DNA of 64,000 nt from contig NC_088787.1 in the NCBI RefSeq assembly GCF_949628265.1, positions 8,050,501 through 8,114,500 of the forward strand, given 5' to 3'. Under the pieces are notes generated by a model that saw only the letters and a program-made list of their open reading frames with translations, did not search any database and was not told where the DNA came from. The position numbers and the translations under genes were made by a program. Positions 12,101 to 24,663 of the stretch are shown here, piece by piece; within the stretch, counting starts at the first letter, position 1, and every line of letters starts with the position of its first letter. This DNA is from Cloeon dipterum (taxonomy: Eukaryota; Arthropoda; Insecta; Ephemeroptera; Baetidae).

Positions 12101-12581
12101 TTCCGGTACCGGCGATTGCCCCTCAGGTCCTCGTCAAATTCCAGACTGGAATAAAAATTACCCTCGTTAGAGTTTGTCATATTTGGAAGTTTTTGAAATC
12201 CTCACCCTCTGTAGTCCACTATCGGCATGCCTGAGAGTCTGGTGGACTTCCTATCCAGGATGGGGCTCCTAGGCCTCTTCAGGGCGCCTGCGGCCATTGA
12301 GTGCCTCCTGGCCTTTAATGCCTTTTCATTGTCCTCTCTTAGTTGACTGTTGAATTCATCGGCAACACTCTTCAATGCGGCCCTCTAAAATAAGTTTATG
12401 TATATACAATCTATGTAGGTGATTTTAGGGGTTAAAATTGAATTACCGCTTCCTCCAACGCTTTCATGTTCCTCTGACGAATCTCATTCAAATCTGAGGT
12501 ACTATCACCATCATCGTCATTTTCGTCCTGGGTGTCAGACCCGCCAAGTGGGTCGTCGTTAATTAATTCAGTGTCCAACAT
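9172..12581 (-). CDS. CDCA7: CDCA7-like 4CXXC zinc-finger protein with long C-terminal extension
   Basis: Eight exons (12447-12581, 12206-12384, 12031-12145, 11840-11973, 11159-11285, 10820-11101, 9343-9663, 9172-9288) join in frame to 469 residues. The start is ATG at 12579-12581 in CACAATG context; a non-coding exon upstream is likely. Residues of about 184-272 carry the zf-4CXXC_R1 domain: CHQCR, then C-x4[13 protein letters not shown], then [19 protein letters not shown]. In vertebrates CDCA7 recruits and activates the remodeler HELLS at hemimethylated DNA and supports maintenance of CpG methylation in the nucleus. Two things are odd. The position matching human R304 is His (LKDHYG against LRNRYG). 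The finger is also followed by about 195 residues, an acidic linker then a Lys/Glu-rich helical stretch, whereas vertebrate CDCA7 ends soon after the finger. The last two exons have no ATG of their own near the start and match in phase, so I include them. The intron at 9664-10819 contains an R1 repeat. Confidence 0.85.
10255..10600 (+). repeat. Interspersed repeat R1 inside a CDCA7 intron
   Basis: A diverged relative of 38222-38465 and of the reverse complement of 33835-34225. Shared words include TCCAATAACA, GCGAGTCGGC, a diverged ATTTGAGATAT / ATTTGAGCATTT block, and CATATTGGGCAGCCAG against CATTGGGTAGCCAG. It lies between exons 6 and 7 of CDCA7. Confidence 0.65.
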
Positions 12582-12860
12582 TGTGAAGCCTACAACTGTA
12601 TGTCCATACAACACACAAAACGATTTTTATGTAATGAAAATGACACCTCGCGTTAAAGGTCTTACAGTTTGCTCACTGTTGTCCGACTGGTCGCTATCCT
12701 CGAGCGGTACTAGCAGATTAATTGCTTTTAAAATCCAAGTAAAATAATAACAAACACAAGGATGCAGAAATTTCTGCTCCCTGTTCAACGATTAACGAAC
12801 ACGAACAATTCAACCGATTCAACGATTCATCTGTGTTGTGTGAATGTGAATGTCAGTTAT

Positions 12861-12870
12861 GGCGGGAAAA
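12861..12870. promoter_or_regulatory. E2F-type site in the CDCA7/LIG4 intergenic region
   Basis: GGCGGGAAAA is the reverse complement of a full E2F consensus (TTTTCCCGCC). It lies 280 bases upstream of the CDCA7 start codon and about 580 bases upstream of the LIG4 start. Vertebrate CDCA7 is a known E2F target, so S-phase control is plausible. The site is seen directly; function is inferred. Confidence 0.6.
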
Positions 12871-13448
12871 AAAGTAAAATAACCGGTTAATTTTAACAAT
12901 TTGAAGTCTTTACCGGTTATTTCCTACCATTAGTTTGAAAATAATATTAACAATTAAAGGAAGATTTAGCTAATTTGGTACTTCAATTTAAGTTTTAAGG
13001 ACAGCTTTTGAGGTAATTCTTGGAGAGCAATACACACTCGATTTTTAATTCTGTAATGTATGTAGCATAGTACGTAATCCTAACCGATCCAAACCGGTAT
13101 GATATTTTATGTTTATCTCATTTGTGACAACAGGCTGGAGTAAAAAAGTGGGAGAAGAGGGGCGTGATCAAAATAAAGCATGGGAAGTGGGCTGCGCCGG
13201 CTGTGCATCTCGTCTCTTGTTGCCTGCTCTTTTGAAATTTGTATTTTAAGTTGAAAAAATTAGGACTCTCGTAATTTTGGTCTGTAAATTATCTGGCATC
13301 AATCCCGATCTATGTAATGTATGTGTGAATGTAATTTTGTCAATTTCAAAACATGTCAATTTATTAATATTAGATACATATTGCTGAAGCATGCATAATT
13401 AATGATGTTGTTCCAATGAATTTTGACCTTCCTCATTCGCTTTGCAGA

Positions 13449-16400
13449 ATGGCTAGCTCTTTTTCGTTCCACGAGCTATGCGAAGAGTTGGAGAAACTCA
13501 GTTCAATGCCAAACAGACCAAGGTTTGCTAGATCGAATGCCTTCCGGACGTACATCAACAAAGTCAGAGACAGAATCGAAGCAAACTCGGACATTCAGGT
13601 GCAAAATAAATTTTATAACATTAAATTGAATTTTAACTAAAAGTCACTATTCACAGGATAAAAAATTGGGTCTCTTCCCAATAGCTCGACTTCTTCTGCC
13701 CGCTCTGGACAGGGAAAGAGGCGCTTATGGCGTGAAAGAGACTGTCTTGGCCCGCAAATACGTCAAGGTTGGGAATTATGAATAAATATTTAATTCACTA
13801 TTATATAAATATTAATTTTCTTAGGTGTTATGTCTTTCTGAATCTGGTGCAGATGCTCAGCAACTGCTTCGCTATCGAGAGCCACGAGGAGGATCCAGCG
13901 ATCTTGGAGGCGATTTTGCAGGAATCGCTGCGCACGTTTTGAAAAGTTACCTTTCTAACAATCCCAGCGTCTTCACGGTTGGCCAAATCAACGAAATCTT
14001 TGACTCACTGGCCAAAAACAATGCTGAGAACAAGCCAAGTAATTTATTTACCGAAAAACCGTTACGCATCCTTTATTTTCAATTTTTATTATAACTTATT
14101 TGGATTATCACCAGCCATAATCCCCCAAAATATTAAATTGCGTGGCTTAAGTCTAGCTCTAAGTTTTTAATTTTTCTCCTCGCAAAATGTGTGCTTTTTA
14201 ATTTCATCAATTTAAAACAGTTTAAACAGATATTAGCTATCATTAACCCTGAAACAAACAAATCATTAATTAATCCTAAGTATTAAATTGAAACTTGCAT
14301 TGGTTAGAGAAAATTTTGAGTAAAACTTCCAAATTGCAGGACTGGTTGACGAATGCCTTGAAAACTTACTGAGGAAAACTTCAGCATTGGAGCAAAAGTG
14401 GCTCATTCGAATGCTTCTAAAGTCAGTTAAATTCGGCCTTGGGCGACGGGCGATTTTCTATGCCATCCATCCTGATGCTGAGATGCGTTTTGACTCAAGA
14501 AACAGCTTAAGAGATGTAAAATCCTCGCCCTTAACCTTTGCCCTTGTCTTTATATTGCGTTCCAGGTTTGTGAAACTCTGAGAGACCCTTCGAAGCGACT
14601 GAACGAGATTGAAATCTGCTTGGGTCTGTCCTTCAGTCCCATGCTGTCAGACAAGGTGGATATCGCTCGCCTCGCCGCATTTTTCACTCCTGAGAGACCA
14701 GAGCTGTTTGTGGAAACTAAACTGGATGGAGAGCGCATCCAGATACACAAGGATCCGCAGGGAAACTTCCGCTATTTCTCTAGGTTTGTCTGCAACTTTC
14801 TTTTTTGTTCTCCTTAAATTATTTCATTTAATGAACCTATCATTTTCATTTTAAAAAATATTGCCTTTTTAAATCAAAGAAGTTTTGCCACAGTTAATAA
14901 TTCAATCAATTTTTGTAAAATTTATTAAAAAATTGTAAAATATTTGTTAAGGATTTTGCCATTTTGCTTAGAAATCTTGATTTTCTGCTCATGCTTTAAT
15001 AATTTTTTCTCTAAAGAAAAATTAAATTGATTTTTAAATATTCCGATTCTTAATTTATTGTTTTTCATGTGAAGTGCCCATGAAACTTAGCTATTTATTT
15101 TACAATTAGGGAAATAAAATTGTTACACGAAATTAAAGGCCAACTATTGACGTTTAAAAAAATAAAAATTCGCCTACATCCTTTAAAATCCTTCTGGTGT
15201 AGATTTCAATTCAGTTTTTAAATTTTAAGCTCAAAAATTCATGTGTTTCCTCAAGTTCCGTTTCAAAACAATTTTATTTGGCTAAAACACGAATAAAAAT
15301 AGTTCCATGAAAGACAATTTCCGCGGGAATAGCTTTATAACTTATACATATATATATAAAATATATATTTAAAAATTTTCAATATTTTCAGAGTAATTTT
15401 GGTTTTAATGGATAGCACTAATTTAATTTTTCAGAAATGGATTTGACTTTAGTTCAGCCTTTGGAAGCAGCATCCAAAGCGGCTCCCTGACCCCCAGGTT
15501 AGCCAAAGCTCTCCTCCCCTCAGCCTCTTCCTTCATTTTGGACGGAGAAATGATGGCCTGGGACACAGCACGGCAAAACTTCAAACAGAAAGGGCAAAAC
15601 GTGGACGTGAAAAGTCTACCTAGTCAGGGTGCCGTGGTTGCCTGCTTTTGCGCTTTTGATGTTGTCCTCTTCAATGGGAAAGTGGTCACCAACAAGCCGC
15701 TGAAGGAGAGAGTTCTACTACTGGATTCTGTCTTCCGGGAATCGCCCCAAACCATCGTCAAGACGCCCAGATGGACGGTTACCAATGAGTAAGACAAGTT
15801 TTCTTTCTCTGAAAATGGAACAAAATATCTGTGTCCTTTTTCATGTCATTTTGAGTTCATATTGGTTTAAATTTAATTTATTAGGGTTGAAGTGAGGGAA
15901 TCACTGAACAGGGCAATTGATAACCGAGATGAAGGGATCATGCTCAAAGATCCAAATTCTGTCTACAAACCGAGCAAGGAGCGGAAGGGCGGCTGGTGGA
16001 AAATAAAACCTGAGGTAAATCAATTACATAAGAAATATAGCTATTTTAAAAATTGATTTCAGTACAACAACGAGCTGATGGAGCACTTGGACGTGATTGT
16101 CCTTGGCGGCTACTTTGGAGAGGGCAGACTCCGTGGTGGGCTGGTCAGTCAGTTCCTTCTTGGCGTGGCAAAACCACCAGCTGTCCCTGGTAAGTTTGGA
16201 CTCAAACTGGAAACCTATAATTAATTTTCTTTAAAATTGTCTTCAAGCCCAAATCCATAAAATAAATTGCTAAATAAGCTTGGTAAACGATGAAAGAATT
16301 ATTTATATTCCAGGTGGAGTACCAACAGAATTTTTCTCCTTCTCCCGTGTCGGCTCTGGATACACCAAGGGAGAGCTGATGGACACGCTGGAGCGGCTGA

Positions 16401-18619
16401 AAGGACTGTGGCAGGATGAACAACCGCCAAATGTCTTTGTAACCAAAGAAAAACCAGATGTTTGGATTCTACCACAAAAATCTGTCATTGCAGAGGTTTC
16501 AACATTAATATCCAGCAATTTATCCATCTAATTAACTATATGTATTCAGGTTAAAGCAAGTGAGATAGTTCCCAGTTCTTCCTACACTGCGAATTACACC
16601 TTGAGGTTTCCCAGAGTGCAGAAATTCCGGCCCAACTTGATGTGGAGCGACTGTCTCAATCTGGACGAGCTCACCGAATTGAGAAAGGTATTCAAAAGGA
16701 TGTTCTGCATCAGATGAAAATCTAAATCTGAACAGATCTCTGCAGGTAAGCTGGCCAAGCACGTGACAAGCAGCACCGCGCCGGCAACAAAGAAGAGAAA
16801 GGCAGTGGCCTCGGCAGAACCAACAGTTGCCGCGCACTTCAGGCCTGCGGACCTGAGCAATGTTCAAAAAGTGAATTTTCTGGGTGGGCTGTGTGGGTTT
16901 TTTATTTATCAGAGTTTTTTCAGGAATCATTGCGTTTCGAGGGTAAAGAATTCTGCATCTGGGGCTTGGAGAAACAAAAGCTGGAACAGCTCGTCGCTGC
17001 CCATGGTGGAACTGTCATCCAAAATGCTGGTGATTTTCACCTCTAATTTTAAGAATTTTAATTCGTGTAGATTGAGCAGTTATTATTTTTCCTTTTTAGC
17101 CATAAAAATATCAAACTGACTGAATTAAATAAACTAGAAACTCTCTGATATTTTAATAATTCAGAGACAAAATTCCAATTTTAAAAATATGAAATAAAAA
17201 AACAAGTAAAAATGTCCCATAGTTTTATGAGCAAATTAAACAACTGGATAATCATTTATTTGTAAAATATTTTCATATTTCTGATCTTTTTTGCCATGAG
17301 GTCATAGTTTCAGCAAAATAAGATGGGACTAGAGAATATAAAGTTTCTTTTGGATTTAATATAAATTCCAATTGTCAACTAGTAACACTAAAATGGCTTT
17401 TTTAAAACAAAAATTTAGACCGTCTAATATTAATTACGTGCATATCAGTGCACATTATTTTAGAAACCTTCCAAAAACTTGCTTTTCGCAAAACTGATTA
17501 ATTTTATTTTATGTATTTATTTATTTTCATTATTATTATTTATCGTCCTAGTCCCGGTAAAATTGCGCAACGGTCAACAAACACCCAAATTTTCATTGTC
17601 GAATTGATTGTTGACCTTTTCTCGCAACAAGTAAATTCGCGTTTGGTTGTTGAAAGTTGCGTAATTTTACTGGGACCAGGTCGATATATATATTTGTGAT
17701 GAAATGGAGTGTTAGTTACCATGGTTCATAAACTGTTATGTTGTAAGAAACCTTCCTGACTAACCTTAAACACAAAACAATGTCCTATCCAATCTCATTT
17801 TTTTCTCATTAATTCCGTGGTGGTTCTAATTTACACTCTCTGTCCAGGTCCGAAGACTTTCGCGATAGTCACCGACAAGAAGGACTCGGTCAGGGTGCAG
17901 AACCTACTGCGCAGCTCAGACGACGGCTACCCAAAGTGGGACGTGCTGCACGGCTCTTGGCTGAAGGGGGTGGCTGCCGGCGAGCTGCCACTCAAACCCG
18001 AGCCGTCTGATTATATTTTGATCAGCAGCAAGAGCTACGCCAGGCTGAAAAAGGAGTTTGACAAATTTGGAGACTCCTACACAGAGCCAGCCACGATCAG
18101 CAGTCTCAAGAAGTTGCTATCGAACATGGCCAAAGACAAAACTGTCGATCCCCATCTTCTCGACCAGCTGGAAGACGAACTTCTGGGCGCCTCAAACCTC
18201 CGCAGCATCTTCAGACCCTGCGTCGCCCTTTTTGATCAATATTCTGACGTGAGTCCTAGTTTTTCACGGGTTTTGGCTGGTTTAAAATAATTTTAATGTC
18301 AGGATGGCTCAAAAAATCAGTTCTTTTGGAAGCTGCAGCCAGTCAGATTTGAGTTCAAGCTGTACGGTGGCTCCGTGGCTTCTGAACTGGACCCGAATAC
18401 AGTTACCCACGTAGTAACCAGCCCTCTTGCAAGGTAATGTTGTGCATGTTTTGTCAAATTAAATTTTTTCATAAATGCTTAAATAGTCCGGACAGGATTC
18501 TCGAGCTGAGGAATCAGCTGCGTCCCAGAAACATGTTCAGGATCGTTTCTTCAAATTGGATTCGAGACTCCAGAGCTGCAGGCCACCTCATGGATGAGGA
18601 AAACTACCAAGTTGGCTGA
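13449..18619 (+). CDS. LIG4: DNA ligase IV
   Basis: Fifteen exons give an uninterrupted frame of 901 residues (human LIG4 has 911). They are 13449-13598, 13657-13767, 13825-14038, 14340-14515, 14566-14783, 15435-15788, 15885-16014, 16063-16189, 16314-16495, 16550-16687, 16736-16870, 16924-17029, 17848-18248, 18303-18433 and 18487-18619. Domain order is the N-terminal ligase domain (residues 1 to about 240), the nucleotidyltransferase with catalytic Lys269 in ETKLDGER, the motif LDGEMMAWD, the EGIMLKD and WWKIKPE motifs, then the OB fold. A basic KKRKA patch follows, then BRCT1 (from about 646), the XRCC4-binding linker and BRCT2 (about 815-901). The enzyme seals double-strand breaks in non-homologous end joining in the nucleus, with XRCC4. 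The start follows a good acceptor (CTTTGCAG), so a 5' UTR intron is likely. All key residues seen are intact. Intron 12 holds a small MITE. Confidence 0.95.
17543..17684. mobile_element. Short Tc1/mariner-like MITE in a LIG4 intron
   Basis: A 142-bp element with terminal inverted repeats of about 29 bases. The left end reads TCGTCCTAGTCCCGGTAAAA and the right end, on the other strand, TCGACCTGGTCCCAGTAAAA; both continue into TTGCGCAAC / TTACGCAAC. It is flanked by TA on both sides (17541-17542 and 17685-17686). The TA duplication and lack of coding sequence suggest a mariner-type non-autonomous element. Only one copy is in this window. Confidence 0.75.
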
Positions 18620-19000
18620 AGGTAGGAACTTTTAAACTTCTGTAAAGGATGCGCTTTTAGTTTGAATAGGTTTGAACGTGGATACAATTATTTATTCGGT
18701 TCGGAAAGACTTATTTTTTTTTCAAAATTTAAGAAACTGAATTTCCTTCAAAGAATACTTTCTAAAATCCTGACTATGATGTTTGTTGTAGATGACATCA
18801 CATCGCCACCTTTCATAGAGCTTAATGGGAAAATGCAATAAGTACTTCTTTTATGTAAACCTTTTTATTTTTTATCGATCTCACATTTGGATAAAATATG
18901 TCACACAAAAAATGCTTAAAACACAGTTCCTATAAAACAATCAAATTATACGCTTAGAGTGCCATTAAAATATATATTTAGTCATATTGAACCTGTAAGT

Positions 19001-22000
19001 TTAATTTAAAGCAGTCATTGTCATCTTGAACGGTTCGGGCGCAGTGGTGAATCCGTCCAAAATGACCTCGGATGGTTTTGGCCCATATGGTGCTACTTCC
19101 AGTTTGAAATTCTGCACGATTGACGTGTAGAAAATGAAAGTTGTGTTCTTGGCAAACGGCTCTCCAAGACACATTCTCGTGCCTGCGTTAAAAAATAATC
19201 AATCCCCTATAATTACTGGAAATTGATTTAATTATACCTGAGCCAAACAGCATCAGCTTTTCATCCTTGTGGAATTTTCCGTCAGGCCCGATAAATCTTT
19301 CTGGGCGGAAAGTCTCAGGGTCTCCCAGGTGTTTTTCGTCCATGTTCACGCTTCTGAGGTTGACCAACATCATACAACCCTGAAAAATAATTACAAATTA
19401 AAATCGAAACCATTATAGAAGAAGGGTAAATTGCTGCACTTATGAGCTTAAAGATTATTGGAGATGGGTTCTAAATTTTTAGCGTGTTATATTTTTAATT
19501 CACTCACCACGCATGTTGAACATTTTCATTACATTAAAAATGGTTTAGAAATTAGAAAAAAATCAGAAAACTTTAAGAAAAAAATTAAAATTTGTTACAA
19601 CCATTTTTTCTGGTCACATCAAAAGAATAGATTTTGGTCAAACCTTAGGAATGTTGTACCCTTGGAAGTTTACATCCTTGACTGTCGACTTTGGCGGCGT
19701 GGACGGTGTCACTCCTGAGTGACGCATGGACTCTGTCAGCACAGCCATGCAGTAGTGAAGACTATTTATTTTTTTATCAGAGAGCTTAATACAAAATTTA
19801 ATTATTCTTCTTACTTGGGCATGTCCTCAGTCGAAGGCAGGCGATCTTTGCCGACGACCTGGTAAATCTCGTTTCGCACTTTCTCTTGGATTTCAGGGTA
19901 TTTGATTAGGTATCTGAGAGTGAATGTGGTAGTACTGGCAGTCGTTTCTGTTCCGGCCAGAAACAGGTCCATGCAGATCGAAATAAGTTGGTTTTCTAAA
20001 GGGAAGATATGTTTAAATTGGCTGGAAGACTTAAAAATTTGATTGGAAAGGGAAATTATTTATTATCAATGATGTGTTTCCAGAAATTGGAGTTTTTGCT
20101 AGATTTCCACTATCTTGTGCGATTTTCCAAAAATAAAAATTAAAAAACAAGTTAAATGGCACCATAGATTCACCAAAATAATTATTTTTAAATCATTATG
20201 GCGATTTTTTGCACAAATATTAGTGGTTCAGTTGTGCGCACTGCAAAAGTTTGAATCATATTGATAAATTGGCTAATAAACTTTAAAAATCCCACCTGAA
20301 AATGAGCCGTCGGTGTCTTTTTTCATTTCCCTAATGTAAACGTCCATGAAATCTCTCATGTCGTTTTCGTTAAACGTCTCCACATGTCGCACCACTGCCT
20401 CCTGCAAACACCAAAATTATTCAAACTTATACGAACGTAAAAAATTGGAAAAAAACAAATTAAGTGAATTTAATTTAAATATTAAAATTTAAAAATGGGG
20501 AAAACGAATGGATGGCTAAAAACTTTCAAATTCTACTAAAGAAAAATAGCTTCACACGCTTTCGTACTGCATGCAGCTTGCTGTTTTTGGCTTCATAACA
20601 AAAATCACGTAACGTATTGCGTTACTTTCTTTTGCAATAATTAATTCATTGCGTGTTTCTTATGGAGCATAAAATATTCTACGAAAATCGTTAAATTCAA
20701 TGGTTCCTTAATGGCGAAATTTCCCGCCATTTTTAAATTAAAAGTTAGACAGATTTTTAAGAAAAACTCCTCGTCGTCAACTAACTAATTCCATAAAAAA
20801 TTTCACTTCAAATTCAAAGGGACCTTACAATTTTTTGTGTGGATAATATTATGCCATTGGCTATCCACCAAAATTTCGTTCAGTAGAAAAATACGTGAGA
20901 AACTAAGAAAATTAGTTTTTGCCTGAATGAACGTCATGATTTCCTCCCCGCACTTCTCCTGCTGCTTGAAATTGTTGTTGATGACAGGGATGTGCTGGAG
21001 AAGTCTGTAGATGGGCACTGGCGAGGTCTGGTCACCGAGTCGGAAGAACTTGAGCACCAGCCTCGTCAGCCGGATGAAATGCTCGTTTTCCAGGCCGTGA
21101 ATCTCGCCTGCAATAATGTACCACAGCGTGTTGATGGCCACCGCGGGCAGCACTTTCAGGAAATCGTGGCCCGTTTCCTTCTGCTCAGGGTGCTTGGCCA
21201 TCAGGTCGCGGAAGACGGCGAACAGGATGTCGATCTCGCCGTGGATGTAGTGGTCCATGCTCTGCTTGCCAAAGCCAAAATCTCGCAGGTGGCGCAGCGT
21301 GAAACGCCTCTGCGTTTTCCAGTCTTCGCCGTCCAGGAAAAAGATTCCTGTGCACAAAATCAATATAAAAAGGTTACAATCTAATATTGTAATTATTTTT
21401 TTATGTGTTAGAAAATAAAAAATTCGTAATTAATCTAATAGATGAATTAAAAAATTTAAAACTTGATCCCTCACCGCTTTTTTCATAGTGGAACATTTTG
21501 TGGTGCACGACGGTAATGTCCGGCCTGTAGGTAAAGTCTTCCCTGGCGCTGACCTCCTTGACGTTCTCGTAGCCGCTGACGAGAACTGCAGGTTGGATGC
21601 CAAGGAAAAGACCAACCACATTTCCGTGCTTTTTTCTCAAACGGTCTAAGGGGTCGAAGGGGTGAATGTCGCCGGGTTGTCCTATCACCGCCGGCAACGT
21701 GCCCACCAGCGGCCAATTGCGAGGGCCTTTTGAAAAATGACAGGAACAGAATGGTTATGTAATTGTTTTGCCCTGGATTTTTTAAAGTGTTAAATACACG
21801 CGTTGAAAAGCAAAATACCTAATTTTATATCACAAAAGGTAGTGAAAATTAATTTTAAACTGAACAAAATTCAAGGAACAATATTTGATGTTACGTAACT
21901 CTTGAATATTTAAATAAATAAACACAAACTCACCTGGTGGAAAGTTTTTAGGCCTTTTTTGAATTACATACAGTAATAATAAAGCAATTAAACACAAAAC

Positions 22001-22015
22001 TACGGTGAAAATCAT
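19001..22015 (-). CDS. CYP2-clan cytochrome P450, copy A
   Basis: Eight exons (21934-22015, 21475-21726, 20923-21347, 20296-20401, 19815-19995, 19644-19761, 19238-19379, 19001-19182) give 495 residues, the usual P450 length. An N-terminal membrane anchor (residues 3-20) is followed by a proline hinge (FPPGPRNWPLVG). Later come the helix-C WKTQRR, I-helix AGTETT (302-307), ExxR as ESMR (359-362), FRPERF (412-417) and the heme loop FGSGTRMCLG with ligand Cys440. This is a microsomal monooxygenase. The RHLRDFGFG motif is typical of insect CYP2-clan members such as the CYP15/303-305 groups; I cannot name the subfamily or substrate. Exon 3 ends at a GC donor (CAG then GCAAAA). The exon end is fixed by comparison with copy B next door. 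It converges with LIG4 at its 3' end. Confidence 0.92.
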
Positions 22016-22592
22016 CTTAAAAGTGTTGAACGTCCAGATCGCGCGTGGTAACTGCTCTTTGTGTTTGTGTCTTCATTCAACTCTTTGAGATAAGAATTTT
22101 TCGTATTCTCTCTTGCTACCGAGACGCTCCCTGCCAAGGTTACCTGGGACGGCCTAATCATTTCCCCCAGATTTCGCCGATCTATTCTTGGCAACCTCCA
22201 TCTCGAGTGTTTATATTTTTCTCACTCTCGTGACAGGTTGTTTTCGTACCTGTTTGATGAGATGATTACATAATAGCAGTAAATATCAGCTGACTTATAT
22301 GCTGCTGTGAAGGGTCATGGTTATGATATGATATTTTTAATGGTTATGCAATCATAATAAATATCCAAACGGATGTCAAGAAATTTATGCTAACGTAACT
22401 GGTTAAAAGTTCATAATTGATTAGATAATCGAGACCTGACCCTTTAAAATAATTTCACCAGTCATGATTTAAACAATCTTTTAATTTAAATATTAGATTA
22501 CATAATCATCAGACATGCAGTTGGTTTAAAAATGTATTTGAAATCATTATGGGCTCTTCTGTAAAAACAATTGGGCATATATTTTTTTATTT

Positions 22593-24663
22593 TTAAAGTT
22601 TTGTGAAGCTGATTTTGAAATGCGCTGGCGATGTGGTGAAACCAGGCAACGTTTCGTCTGACGGTTTTGGGCCATGTGGTGGAATTGCCATTTCAAACTT
22701 TTGCACCAGTGAAGTGTAAAATATAAAAGTGGTGTTTCGCGCAAATGGTTCACCTAGGCACATCCTCACTCCTTAAAAAAATGTATTATTACAGACCTGA
22801 ATAGAGATTTCGTAATACTTATACCAGTTCCAAAAAGAAAAAGTCGTTCGTCCCGTTTAAAATTCCCGTCTGGCCCAATGAACCTTTCAGGCCTGAAATT
22901 TTCAGGGTCTCCCCAGTACTCTTCGTCCATCAGCACGCTTCTCAGGTTCACCATTACCATAGTCCTCTGGAATTTTAAATAAACACTTGGCTTGAAAATT
23001 TGACACAAAAAATTGTCCGTTTAGAAACAGCTCAAAATATCCTGAATAGAAAGAAAAATATATATTTTGGATGGGAAATTGGCTTATAAATAATGTAATT
23101 ACCTTCGGAATGAGGTAACCATTGAAGAATGTATCTTCTTTTGGTGCCTTTGGTGGTGGAAAAGGGGTAACTCCGGAGTGGCGAAGAGATTCAGTCAGCA
23201 CTGCTGTGCAATACGGAAGGCTTGAAATATTAGCATTAATTTTTAATATTTTCAATTCAAACTGATTATTTACTTCATCATATCCTCCATTGAAATGGCT
23301 CTGTGTTTGCCGACAACCTCAAATATTTCCTGTCTGACCTTTTCTTGAATGTGCGGATACTTTATCAGGTAGCGCAGGGTGAATCCGATAGTGCTTGCAG
23401 TCGTTTCTGTTCCCGCGAGGAACAGATCTACGCAAATCGTCGTCAGCTGTTCGTCTGATACAAAATTTTGTTTACAGTTATTTTTCCGACTTTTCAATTG
23501 GTTTTATAGTTTACCTGTAAAAAATCCAGTTGTGTCTTGCTGCATTTCTTTCAGATAAATATCAATGAAATCTTTCACGTTCGATTCATTGAAATTTTTC
23601 TTGTGCGCTTGAATCTCTCTCTGGAAAACAAATTAATATCAGAATATTTAATTTTAAAAAATTTTAATAAAAAAACACATTTTACCATGACAAAGTTGTT
23701 AAGTTCATCTGCACACCGCCTCTGCTCTTGATAAACGCGGTTGATGACTGGAACGTGTTGCAAAACTCTGTAAAAATTCACAGGCGAGTTCTGGTCTCCC
23801 AGTCTGAAGAACTTTAACACGCATTTGGTCAGGTGGTGGAAGTTTTCGTCGTGCAAGTCGTGCTTCACGCCGGCTATGATGTACCAAAGGGTGTTGATCG
23901 CCACCGCCGGCAGCAGATCCATCAGGTTCAGTCCGGTCTCTTGCTGTCCCGGATTTTCCATCGCTAATTTTTCGACCTCGGCGACGAGGACGTTGAATTC
24001 CTCCTGGATGTACTGGTCCATTGTTCTCCTGCCAAAGCCAAAGTCTCGCAAGTGGCGCAGAGTGAACCGACGCTGGTTCCTCCATCTTTCACCCTCGGAG
24101 AAAAATACCCCTGAAATTTTATTTATTCTTGGTTACCAGGAAATTAATTGTATGAGAAAAGTTAGAATTATACAAAAATTTAACATACAAGTTTGAGGAA
24201 GATTTTAAATATTTTTGGCAGTTACGCTTTGTCTTCCGGTATATTTACAAAATCAAAAATTAAATTAATTTAAACAACCGATTCTTTTTTCTTGGAACAT
24301 TTCGTGGCGGGGAGTGAGCATGTTCGGTCTGTAGGCAAACTCAGTCATGTTGGAAATTTCCTTCACGCATTTGTAGCCGTTGATGAACACGGCAGGCTGC
24401 GGCCCCAGGAAGAGTCCTACCACGTCGCCGTATTTCTTCCGCAGTCGCTCTGTTAAATCGAAAGGCGAGTCACCAGGCTGCTTCTTCATCGAGGGGAGAG
24501 TGCCGACGATCGGCCACTTTCTCGGCCCTTGGAATTTTCACTGTTAGAATAATTCAACAATTACAAATTAGTCCTGCTTACCTGGTGGATATTTTGTTGG
24601 CCTCTTTTGGAGAAGGTAAATTAAGATGATAGCAAGGAAAATTAGTAATATTGCCACAGCCAT
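22593..24663 (-). CDS. CYP2-clan cytochrome P450, copy B
   Basis: Eight exons (24582-24663, 24279-24527, 23686-24110, 23515-23620, 23274-23454, 23103-23220, 22825-22966, 22593-22771) give 493 residues. Exon number and phases are identical to copy A, and six of the eight exon lengths match exactly, so the two are tandem duplicates. Motifs seen are the membrane anchor, KYPPGPRKWPIVG, RHLRDFGFG, AGTETT, ESLR, FRPERF and the heme loop FGTGVRMCLG with ligand Cys439. Copy B uses ordinary GT donors throughout, including GTTGTT after exon 2. Protein divergence from copy A is considerable, so substrate use may differ. Function beyond microsomal monooxygenase cannot be told from sequence. Confidence 0.92.

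Noticed and set aside
20992-21384. Plus-strand frame of 130 residues
   Set aside because: Antisense shadow of P450 copy A exon 3.
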